DNA of 64,000 nucleotides, taken from contig JAFGRY010000008.1 in NCBI GenBank assembly GCA_016934955.1, forward strand, positions 62,001 through 126,000. The letters are read 5' to 3'. The notes below the pieces were generated by a model that had not been told where the DNA came from, ran no database searches, and saw only the letters and a program-made list of their open reading frames with translations. Both the position numbers and the translations under genes were made by a program. Below, piece after piece: positions 18,018 through 25,855 of this stretch. The stretch comes from a bacterium. Its GTDB lineage: Bacteria > Zhuqueibacterota > QNDG01 > JAGLOF01. Within the stretch, counting starts at the first letter, position 1. Every line of letters begins with the position of its first letter.

Positions 18018-19517
18018 CTAGGATACCGTTCGCAGCCGTTTCTTCGCGGTCAGCATGATGTAGAGACCGCCTGTTCCGATGACGAACATGATTCCCGACT
18101 GGATCGCGGTTTTGACCGGGAGCATTCCCTGGCTGGACGTGACCAGGTAGAGGATGGCGAAAGCGGCGACGACGATCAGTCCGTACACGAACACCATGAC
18201 CCGGTGGGCCCGGGCGCGGGTGGTTTCATTGTCCTCGCCGAACAGTTTGTTGTATATCCCGAGACCTCCCATGGTGGCGATACCGAGAATGGCGAAGACG
18301 AGCCAGAACATGCGCACGGTGCCCTCATTGCCGGCCTGATCCCGCAGCGGCACCATGATGGCGTTGTAGAGCTCTCCGCCGACGTTCGAGCCCACCAGCG
18401 ATCCGATGACGCCGTAAAGGAACGCGTACCCCATATAGGTCGCCTTGCTCTCCTGGGGGGCGACGGTACCGATATAACTGTAGTATTTGGGGTGCGTGGT
18501 CATTTCGCCGATGGAAAAGACGATGATGCCGGCAATGAACGGCCATACGCTCTGGGAAAGGGAAAGGCAGAGAAATCCCAGCGAGCCGATGAGAATGCCG
18601 CCCATCATGGTCGGGACCGCCTTGAGATTCTTGACGATCCTGCTGACCACGATCTGCAGCAGGACGATGGTGCCCCCGTTCATGACCGTTACGTGCTGGG
18701 GGCCGAGGTGAAAGGAGATGCCGATACTGGCAAAGGCGTTGTTCACCGGCGCGGGATCGATGAAATCACGCAGATACCAGAGCACGGTGCCGAAATTCTG
18801 GAAGTACAAAATCCAGAAACAGGAATAAACGAAAATGAGCAGCATGAAACGGGCGTCCGAAAGCACGAGGGCCGCATCGGAGAGCACCTGTTTGAGTTTC
18901 TTCGTACTTTCGGGTTTGGGCGGATCCCGGTAGAGAAAGATCGTGGGCAGCAGCATCAGCGCGCAGTAGAGGGAGCTGGCGATAAAGACATAGCGCCAGG
19001 AGAAACCCCGCAGGTGGCCGGCGATGAGCGGCGCGATGAGGGCCCCGATGTTGATCATCCAGTAGTAGACCCCGAATCCGAATCCCGATGTTTTTTCATC
19101 CGTGGTTCTTGCCACCGTACCGGTGATGATCGGTTTGAACAGCCCCGACCCGGTTGCCATGATCAGCAGTGAGGAGAAGATCACCCAGTAGCTGGTGACG
19201 TGTCCCGAAATAAAATACCCCGCGGAAAGCAGCGAGAAGGCCACGAGCAGCAGTCTGCGGTACCCGTACCTGTCGGCAAGCGCGCCGCCGAGTATGGGGA
19301 CGACATAGGTGACCGCATACACGACCCCCTGAAGCAGTCCGATTGAGTCCTCACCGAAGCCGAGGCCTCCGTTGGCCACCTTGTCACTGAGGTAGATCGC
19401 CAGAAGAGCGTTCAGCCCGTAATAGGCGCCGCGCTCGAAAAGCTCCATAATATTGGCGATCCAGAAAGTCCGGGGCAGTGATGAGAGTATTCCGCTTTTT
19501 TTTGGCTTGTCGTTCAT
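18018..19517 (-). CDS. POT-family (proton-dependent oligopeptide) MFS transporter
   Basis: FWIANIMELFERGAYYGLNALLAIYLSDKV..., GGALADRYGYRRLLL; 12+ TM. Confidence 0.88.
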   Translation of the reverse strand: MNDKPKKSGILSSLPRTFWIANIMELFERGAYYGLNALLAIYLSDKVANGGLGFGEDSIGLLQGVVYAVTYVVPILGGALADRYGYRRLLLVAFSLLSAGYFISGHVTSYWVIFSSLLIMATGSGLFKPIITGTVARTTDEKTSGFGFGVYYWMINIGALIAPLIAGHLRGFSWRYVFIASSLYCALMLLPTIFLYRDPPKPESTKKLKQVLSDAALVLSDARFMLLIFVYSCFWILYFQNFGTVLWYLRDFIDPAPVNNAFASIGISFHLGPQHVTVMNGGTIVLLQIVVSRIVKNLKAVPTMMGGILIGSLGFLCLSLSQSVWPFIAGIIVFSIGEMTTHPKYYSYIGTVAPQESKATYMGYAFLYGVIGSLVGSNVGGELYNAIMVPLRDQAGNEGTVRMFWLVFAILGIATMGGLGIYNKLFGEDNETTRARAHRVMVFVYGLIVVAAFAILYLVTSSQGMLPVKTAIQSGIMFVIGTGGLYIMLTAKKRLRTVS

Positions 19518-19743
19518 GCGTTTCTCTCCATATTATGATTCCGGTGTGAAATACACAGTCGGCGTTGTTTACTGATTGTTCAAGATACTACATCGTCGGG
19601 GAAATTGCCACCACAAATTTTTATTTTTATCCGGCGGCGGGTCCCTGATTTTTTTCTTGCATTATTGCCGGGGGGCGCTGTATCTTAGACGGCTGTGCAG
19701 TTTGGACAATACGGGTAACGTTTGCCAGAGAAGGGGAGGGATA

Positions 19744-20793
19744 ATGAGCAAGAGAACAGGTGCTGCGGTTCTGCTGCTGGGCATGATTTGGATGTCCTGC
19801 GGGTCGACCGGCAGCGTGAACATCAGGGTTCAGAAAGCGGCCGCGGTGGACATGCCGGGCGTGCATACCATCGCCATCGTTGATTTCAAGGGCCCCGAGG
19901 GATCGGGCAGCCAGATCGCGACCATGGTGCAGTCGAAGCTGATGGAAACCGGCCATTTCAACATTATGGAGCGGGAAAAGATCAGCGCCCTGCTCTCGGA
20001 ACAGAATCTGGGCATGACGGGTATTGTCGATCCCTCGACGGCCGCCGAGATCGGCGCCATGCTGGGGGTGGACGCCATGATTTTCGGGGAGGTGACCGCC
20101 TACAAGATCGAGCCTGATAAGCAGGTCTCGAAAAAGGTGAAGGAAAAGCAGTTCACCGGCAAGTACAAGACGGTGACGAAGAAGGATAAGAACGGGAAGC
20201 AAAAGACCGTCAAGGAAAAAATCTACGAGGATGTCTGGGTGACGAAATCCTACTGGGTGCGTCAGGGAAACGTGGATGTCAATTTCCGGGTCGTGAATGT
20301 GAAGACCGGCGCCCTGCTGGCCGCTCACAGTGATTCTGAAAGTTATGACAGCCAGGAGGGGAAGTCTGAATACTCGCTGCTCAACAGCACCCAGTCCAAT
20401 CTGGAGCCCCCCGGAAAGATCCTTTCGGATCTCGCCGAGAAAGTGTGCCGCCGGTTCGTGTTCATGATCTCGCCGCACGTCGTCAGTGAGCAGCGGGTGA
20501 TTGAATCGGGCAAGGAAGGGATCGCGAGGGGGAAGAAGCTGGCCGAGGCCGGCCTGTGGCCGGAGGCCATGGAAGCGTGGCGCAAGTCCGCGAAAAATTT
20601 TCCCAAGGAACCGGCATCATTCTATAATCTGGGGCTCGCCTATGAAGTCCAGGGTGATCTCGACCAGGCGGAGGAGCTGTACAAGGAGGCACTGTCGCTC
20701 AAGAGCAAGGATCTGTACATGCAGGCACTGGCCCGCATCAGAAAGTCAAAGGCGGATCGCGCGCGTCTCGAGCAGCAGCTGGAGAACCGTTAG
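19744..20793 (+). CDS. CsgG-family lipoprotein with C-terminal TPR
   Basis: Lipobox MIWMSCGS; AIVDFKGPEGSGSQIATMVQSKLMETGHFNIMEREKISALLSEQNLGMTGIVD; C-term TPR FYNLGLAYEVQGDLDQAEELYKEAL. ATG at 19744. Confidence 0.82.
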   Translation: MSKRTGAAVLLLGMIWMSCGSTGSVNIRVQKAAAVDMPGVHTIAIVDFKGPEGSGSQIATMVQSKLMETGHFNIMEREKISALLSEQNLGMTGIVDPSTAAEIGAMLGVDAMIFGEVTAYKIEPDKQVSKKVKEKQFTGKYKTVTKKDKNGKQKTVKEKIYEDVWVTKSYWVRQGNVDVNFRVVNVKTGALLAAHSDSESYDSQEGKSEYSLLNSTQSNLEPPGKILSDLAEKVCRRFVFMISPHVVSEQRVIESGKEGIARGKKLAEAGLWPEAMEAWRKSAKNFPKEPASFYNLGLAYEVQGDLDQAEELYKEALSLKSKDLYMQALARIRKSKADRARLEQQLENR

Positions 20794-20824
20794 CAGCAGT
20801 GTTCATAGCGTGTCGGTCATCGAG

Positions 20825-20854
20825 CCCCCGGAACTGTTCCGGGGGTTTTTTTTT
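20825..20854 (+). terminator. rho-independent terminator
   Basis: CCCCCGGAAC-T-GTTCCGGGGG followed by T-run. Confidence 0.9.
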
Positions 20855-20927
20855 ATCTTCCGGAGGCGCACCGCCTTCGGGTACAAAAAAAGGTGCGACA
20901 CCGGGCACCTCGGTGACAAGAAAATAC

Positions 20928-20956
20928 TTGACAATCCGTTTTGCGTGTATTAAATT
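20928..20956 (+). promoter_or_regulatory. promoter TTGACA-N17-TAAATT of the dual-MerR operon
   Basis: Consensus -35, 17-nt spacer, TAAATT; GTGTA/TACAC/GTGTA motifs overlap and follow it. Confidence 0.65.
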
Positions 20957-21015
20957 ATACGTGAACGTACACTTTTATTTTGATTATTAGTGTAAATATA
21001 CGAAAGGGATTGTTT

Positions 21016-21777
21016 ATGGGTGGTCATATTTATATCCGCGACGAGTTTCTCGAACGGATCGGTGTCGATTCGGGTACGCTGGAAACCTGGGAGCAGCTCA
21101 AGCTTGTCATCCCCTCGGGCTACACCGACGACAATATTCCCTGCTACAGCGAAGATTCGATTGAACGGGTGCTGCACATTCAAAAGCTGCAGGAACTGGG
21201 CTATGAGCCCGAGGAGATCAATAAAATCGTCCGCAAGGTCGGTCTGCCCGGGCGCGCGGACGGGAAAGACGAAGATAAAAAGGCCGGTCAGTATCTTACC
21301 GTCGGCAATCTGGCCGAGCAGGTCGGCGTCAGCCCGCGGACGATAAAGCACTGGGAAGACAAGGGCATTATCGAGGCCAATATGCGGAGCGCCGGCGGGT
21401 TCAGGCTCTACTCCGAAGTATACGTCTACCTCTGCAAATTGCTGCTCGACCTGCAGCTCTTCGGCTACAGTCTGGATGAAATAAAGACGGTTTCCGACTA
21501 TTTCAGGGAATTTCTCGATATTCAGAAGCAGCATCCCGTGATGAATCCCGATGTGACGATGGCCAGGCTGGACGCCTTTCTGGAGCAGATCGCCCAGCTG
21601 TCTGAGAAAATCAGCAAGTTCAAAGACGGTATTCAGCGGTGGGATGAGCTGTTGAAGAAACGGAAAAAAGAGATCGCCGGCATCAGAAATCAGATTGAAA
21701 AGAGAGAAAGAGAGAAGGAAAAAGAGAAGGAAAAAGCCAGGGAAAAGGCCAAAGCGAAGAAAAGGGGTGAGAAGTAA
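21016..21777 (+). CDS. MerR-family regulator with two tandem HTH domains and a long Lys/Glu-rich C-terminal tail
   Basis: Second HTH LTVGNLAEQVGVSPRTIKHWEDKGIIEANMRSAGGFRLYSE is canonical MerR; N-term IYIRDEFLERIGVDSGTLETWEQLKLV...YSEDSIERVLHIQKLQELGYEPEEI is a second MerR-like unit; C-term EKREREKEKEKEKAREKAKAKKRGEK. Confidence 0.85.
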   Translation: MGGHIYIRDEFLERIGVDSGTLETWEQLKLVIPSGYTDDNIPCYSEDSIERVLHIQKLQELGYEPEEINKIVRKVGLPGRADGKDEDKKAGQYLTVGNLAEQVGVSPRTIKHWEDKGIIEANMRSAGGFRLYSEVYVYLCKLLLDLQLFGYSLDEIKTVSDYFREFLDIQKQHPVMNPDVTMARLDAFLEQIAQLSEKISKFKDGIQRWDELLKKRKKEIAGIRNQIEKREREKEKEKEKAREKAKAKKRGEK

Positions 21778-21778
21778 T

Positions 21779-22933
21779 ATGAACGCATACGAGATGGTTG
21801 CCGCCGATTTTCAATCCCGCAACCTGGTCGAATGTGCCGACAGCGAGACGCTGCCCGGCAGGGACCGCTCTTCCCGGGCGCTGCTCTCCCACTATCTCAA
21901 TACGACCGCCGCCGGAACGCTGGCCCGCAATCTCCTGCGGGTGAGTGACAGCGAGATCGATGAAAATATCAGGTTTACCTATCCTGTGCTCCATCCCAAG
22001 GGAACGTCAAGGAGCGGCTCGGTCATCATCTTGTTTCACGGGCTGAACGAGAAGCGGTGGGACAAGTACCTGCCCTGGGCTCAGGCGCTTGCGGGAATGA
22101 CGGGCAAATCAGTGCTGCTGTTTCCCCTGGCGTTTCACATGAACAGAGCACCTGCGGAATGGGCCGATCCCCGGCTGATGCAGCGGATCGTCAGGGAGCG
22201 GAAAGAACTGTTCCCCGGTGTGCTGCACTCCAGCTTCGCCAATGCAGCGCTCAGTCACCGAATCCAGTTCGCGCCCGAACGGTTTCTCCGGTCGGGGGTG
22301 CAGTCCTATCTGGATGCGGTGCAGCTGGTGCGGGAAATACGCTCGGGAAGCCATCCGGAGGTGCGTGAAGACGCATCGGTCGATCTTTTCGGGTACTCCA
22401 TCGGCGCGTTTCTCGCTGAAATGCTGGTGATGGCGGATCCCGGGGGGCTGTTCACCCCTTCCCGGCTGGTGATGTTCTGCGGCGGATCGGTGCTGAACCG
22501 CGCGCAGCCCGTTTCCCGGGCGATTATCGACAGTGAGGCGGCCCATGCCATGCAGCGCTATCTGGAAGCCCTTCCGGCCGCGGAGGGACCCGGGAGCGGC
22601 CTCGGCATTATCGCCGCTGACTTCACCCCCAGGGAGCAGGCGATTTTTCTGTCGATGATCCATGCCGACAAATACCGGTCGGTCCGCCGGCGCTGCCTTT
22701 CGGCGCTCACCGGCAGAATCAAGGCCATCACCCTGGCCGGCGACCGGGTGTTTCCCCCGGATGCCGTCGCCGGGACACTGCGGGAGCACGGCATCGATAC
22801 AAAAGTATTTGACTTTCCGTTTCGCTATTCGCATGAGAACCCCTTTCCCGCGGCAGGCGGCCCGGTCCCCGGTCCGGTGCGGGAGAGTATGATGCAGGTG
22901 TGCGAAGAAACCGCCGCAATGTACCGTAATTGA
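21779..22933 (+). CDS. alpha/beta-hydrolase-fold protein (DUF6051-like)
   Basis: SVIILFHGLNEKRWDKYLPWAQ oxyanion region; nucleophile elbow DLFGYSIGAFLAEML; possible catalytic D in LAGDRVFPP and H in YSHENPFP. Confidence 0.75.
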   Translation: MNAYEMVAADFQSRNLVECADSETLPGRDRSSRALLSHYLNTTAAGTLARNLLRVSDSEIDENIRFTYPVLHPKGTSRSGSVIILFHGLNEKRWDKYLPWAQALAGMTGKSVLLFPLAFHMNRAPAEWADPRLMQRIVRERKELFPGVLHSSFANAALSHRIQFAPERFLRSGVQSYLDAVQLVREIRSGSHPEVREDASVDLFGYSIGAFLAEMLVMADPGGLFTPSRLVMFCGGSVLNRAQPVSRAIIDSEAAHAMQRYLEALPAAEGPGSGLGIIAADFTPREQAIFLSMIHADKYRSVRRRCLSALTGRIKAITLAGDRVFPPDAVAGTLREHGIDTKVFDFPFRYSHENPFPAAGGPVPGPVRESMMQVCEETAAMYRN

Positions 22934-22943
22934 GGATGTGATC

Positions 22944-24377
22944 ATGAAAAAAATGGTATTTATCGAACCGAAGGCGCCCAATCTGCACATATTTTCCCGT
23001 TTCACGCTGCCCCGGCTGGGATGCTTCATTCTGGCGACGCTGATGCAGAAGCGGGGCTGGCAGGCGGATGTTATTGTAGAGGAGAACGAAGAGATCGATT
23101 TCAGCCGTATTCAGGATGCCGATCTGGTGGGCATATCCACCATCACCTCCACCGCTCCCCGGGCCTATGCCATCGCCGACATTCTCCGGAGCAAGGGGAT
23201 ACCGGTGATCATGGGCGGACCCCACGTCACCTTTCTGCCCGGGGAAGCTCTTGAGCATTGTGATTTCGTTGTCCGGGGTGAAGGGGAGCAGGCCCTTACG
23301 GCCTTCGTCGACCAATGGGAGGGGAAGCGCGCCTGGGAAGCGGTACCCAATCTTTCCTTCAGGAAGGACGGGAACCCCATACACACCCAATCCCTGCCTC
23401 TCATTCAGGATCTTGACGCGGTGGCGGTTCCCGATGCCGGTCTGCTTCAGAAATCCTCGAAATCGATTGCCGGAAAACGGGTGATCCCTGTCCAGACCTC
23501 CCGGGGATGCCCGTTCAACTGCACCTTTTGTTCGGTAACCGGCATGTTCGGGAAAAAATTCCGCTACCGTTCCAAAGAGAACATCCTGGCCGAACTGAGA
23601 CACTACGACTCATCGAAAAACGAGATATTTTTCTACGACGACAATTTCACGGCCAACCGGTCCCGGGCCAAGGCCCTGCTGCGGGCCATGATCCGGGAAG
23701 GGTTCCGGTTCACCTGGTCGACGCAGGTGCGGGCCGATATCGCCAAAGACAGGGAACTGGTGGAGCTGATGTACCGGGCCGGCTGCCGTATCGTCTACAT
23801 CGGATTCGAGTCGGTAAATCCCGAGAGTCTCGAGGCGATGCATAAATCCCAGACCGTCGCCGAGATGCGGGAAGCGGTGAAGGTGCTGCGAAAGCAGAAA
23901 ATCAATATTCACGGCATGTTCGTGTACGGATTCGATACGGATTCCTGGAAGACCGTGAAGGCGACCGTGCGGTTCGCGAAGCGGATGAGACTGATGTCGA
24001 CCCAGTTTCTCATTCTCACGCCGCTGCCCGGTTCCGGATTCTACCGGCAGCTGGAGCGGGAAGGCAGGATCGTGCTGAATGACTGGAACCTCTATGACGC
24101 GCACCACGCGGTCTTCAGGCCGTCCGGATTCACCATGGCGGAACTGCAGCGGGCCCAGATCTACAGTCACACCCGTTTTTATTCGTTCTGGGAATCGGTG
24201 AAAAAACTCATCCAGTGGCGCTGGGCCGACCTGATCATCGCGATCTACGCCCGGGGGCTCAACCGGGGCTGGATAAAGAAGAACAGGACGTTTCTCAAAG
24301 TGATCGATCTCATGACCCCGCGCAAGGGGGCGAGGATTTCTGTTGATTACCACGAGGAAGTTTTTGTAAATTACTAA
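22944..24377 (+). CDS. B12-binding-domain radical SAM protein
   Basis: N-term B12-binding-like domain (FILATLMQKRGWQADVIVEEN...MGGPHVTFLPGEAL); CxxxCxxC in TSRGCPFNCTFCSV. Confidence 0.9.
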   Translation: MKKMVFIEPKAPNLHIFSRFTLPRLGCFILATLMQKRGWQADVIVEENEEIDFSRIQDADLVGISTITSTAPRAYAIADILRSKGIPVIMGGPHVTFLPGEALEHCDFVVRGEGEQALTAFVDQWEGKRAWEAVPNLSFRKDGNPIHTQSLPLIQDLDAVAVPDAGLLQKSSKSIAGKRVIPVQTSRGCPFNCTFCSVTGMFGKKFRYRSKENILAELRHYDSSKNEIFFYDDNFTANRSRAKALLRAMIREGFRFTWSTQVRADIAKDRELVELMYRAGCRIVYIGFESVNPESLEAMHKSQTVAEMREAVKVLRKQKINIHGMFVYGFDTDSWKTVKATVRFAKRMRLMSTQFLILTPLPGSGFYRQLEREGRIVLNDWNLYDAHHAVFRPSGFTMAELQRAQIYSHTRFYSFWESVKKLIQWRWADLIIAIYARGLNRGWIKKNRTFLKVIDLMTPRKGARISVDYHEEVFVNY

Positions 24378-24409
24378 GACATCCCCTAATCAGCCAGACA
24401 GGAGATCCG

Positions 24410-25381
24410 ATGCTCCCACAACTGACCGATGTGCAGCAGGCGCATCAGCGGATCAGATCCTCTATTCACGAAACGCCGGTATTCACCAGCGCGACCCTTG
24501 ACGCCCGGACGGGCGGACAGGTGTTTTTCAAATGTGAAAATTTCCAGAAGATCGGCGCCTTCAAGATCCGGGGCGGCTGCAACACCGTGTTTTCGCTCGG
24601 GGAGGAGGAAGCGGCCAGGGGAGTCGTCACCCACTCCTCGGGCAACCACGCGGCGGCGGTGGCCCTGGCAGCGAAATTGCGGAACATCCCCGCCCGGATC
24701 GTCATGCCCGAAAATTCCACCGAGGTCAAGATCGCGGCGGTGCGGGGCTACGGCGGCGAGATCACCTTTTGCGCCTCTCATCCCGCGGCCCGGGAGGAAA
24801 CGGCCCTTCGCATCGTGGAAGAGACCGGGGCGGTGCTGATCCCCTCTTATAATGACCCGCGGGTGATCTGCGGCCAGGGCACGGCGGCCCTGGAGCTCAT
24901 GGAGCAGATCGGTGACCTCGACATCATCATGACTCCCCTGGGGGGAGGCGGCCTGCTTTCCGGGACGGCCATCGCGGCGAAGGGGCTGGATCCCGGCATC
25001 TGCGTCATCGGCGTTGAACCGGAACAGGTGGACGACGCCTACCAGTCCCTCAAGACCGGGATGATCGTCACCATCGACAAACCGGTCTCCATCGCCGAGG
25101 GGCTGCTCATGCCCCTGCGGGAGCATACGTTCCCCGTGATCCGGAAATTCGTCAGCGAGATCCTGCTCGTGTCAGAAGAAGAGATCGTGGAGGCGATGCG
25201 GTTCGTCTACGAACGCATGAAGATGATCATCGAACCCTCCTCGGCCGTGGTGCCGGCGGCCATCCTGTCCGGGAAAATCGATATCAAAGGGAAACGCGTG
25301 GGCGCGATCATCTCGGGCGGGAACGTGGATATGGGGGTGTTTTTCCAGTGGATGCATGATAAAGGAAACAGGATACCCTAG
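24410..25381 (+). CDS. PLP-dependent threonine/serine dehydratase-like (serine racemase family) enzyme
   Basis: FFKCENFQKIGAFKIRGG Lys motif, SSGNHAAAVALAAK, GGGGLLSGTA glycine loop. Confidence 0.88.
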   Translation: MLPQLTDVQQAHQRIRSSIHETPVFTSATLDARTGGQVFFKCENFQKIGAFKIRGGCNTVFSLGEEEAARGVVTHSSGNHAAAVALAAKLRNIPARIVMPENSTEVKIAAVRGYGGEITFCASHPAAREETALRIVEETGAVLIPSYNDPRVICGQGTAALELMEQIGDLDIIMTPLGGGGLLSGTAIAAKGLDPGICVIGVEPEQVDDAYQSLKTGMIVTIDKPVSIAEGLLMPLREHTFPVIRKFVSEILLVSEEEIVEAMRFVYERMKMIIEPSSAVVPAAILSGKIDIKGKRVGAIISGGNVDMGVFFQWMHDKGNRIP

Positions 25382-25508
25382 GGGCGCACGGCTGTGCGCC
25401 TGGAGACTATGCGGGTTTCGGTATCGGTATCGCAAATCGGTATTCGAAGGTGAAAAGACAGAGCGAGAGAGCGAAAAAATGGTTCATGAGGTGATGGCGT
25501 AAATAAAC

Positions 25509-25547
25509 AATAATCAATATCCAACATTCAATTACCAATATCCAATG
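25509..25547. repeat. AT-rich direct repeat (CAATATCCAA x2, 21 nt apart)
   Basis: CAATATCCAA at 25516-25525 and 25537-25546 within ATAATCAATATCCAACATTCAATTACCAATATCCAAT. Confidence 0.75.
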
Positions 25548-25565
25548 ACCGGGTGCCCGTGTCCC

Positions 25566-25658
25566 GGCCTGACCTTGTGACAAGTCTTTCTGTATGATCT
25601 GGTTAAACACTCCTCTTCCCGGCAGACAGTGACGATGGACTTGTCACAAGGTCAGGCC
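25566..25658. repeat. dispersed palindromic element, copy A
   Basis: Perfect 21-bp inverted repeat GGCCTGACCTTGTGACAAGTC (25566-25586) / GACTTGTCACAAGGTCAGGCC (25638-25658); 51-nt loop. Confidence 0.9.
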
Positions 25659-25855
25659 TCTTTTCGTTGGAAACGTGGGGTAGGGCGGATGGGCCGGCCA
25701 CCTGCCTCCGGTCTCCTGCCTCCGGCCTTCCGGGTAAGACGCACGGCCGTGTCCCTCTACCGTATCCTTTACCCTTGTTTTAAAAACAATTCTTCCCGAT
25801 TCTGCGTGTTTTTTAATTGCTTGTTACCTCTTTTTTCCCTATACTTAACTCTAAT

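Noticed and set aside
17979-19172. 397-aa plus-strand ORF antisense to the POT transporter
   Set aside because: His/Asp/Glu-rich antisense of a membrane protein gene; the minus-strand POT family match explains the region.
20881-20918. GGTGCGACACCGGGCACC-like imperfect hairpin after the CsgG terminator
   Set aside because: Short imperfect repeat in the gap; resembles generic GGTGCC-type intergenic hairpins but only one clear copy in the window, so not reported as an element.
21689-21777. Purine-rich tandem stretch considered as a microsatellite or CRISPR-like repeat
   Set aside because: In frame with the MerR C-terminus and irregular, with no spacer structure; treated as a coding low-complexity tail.
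25407-25610. Small minus-strand ORF containing DLSQGQA...WILVIECWILIIVY
   Set aside because: Translation of palindrome A and the AT-rich repeat; the same DLSQGQ peptide appears in the plus-strand ORF 25629-25889, showing that it derives from the inverted repeat.
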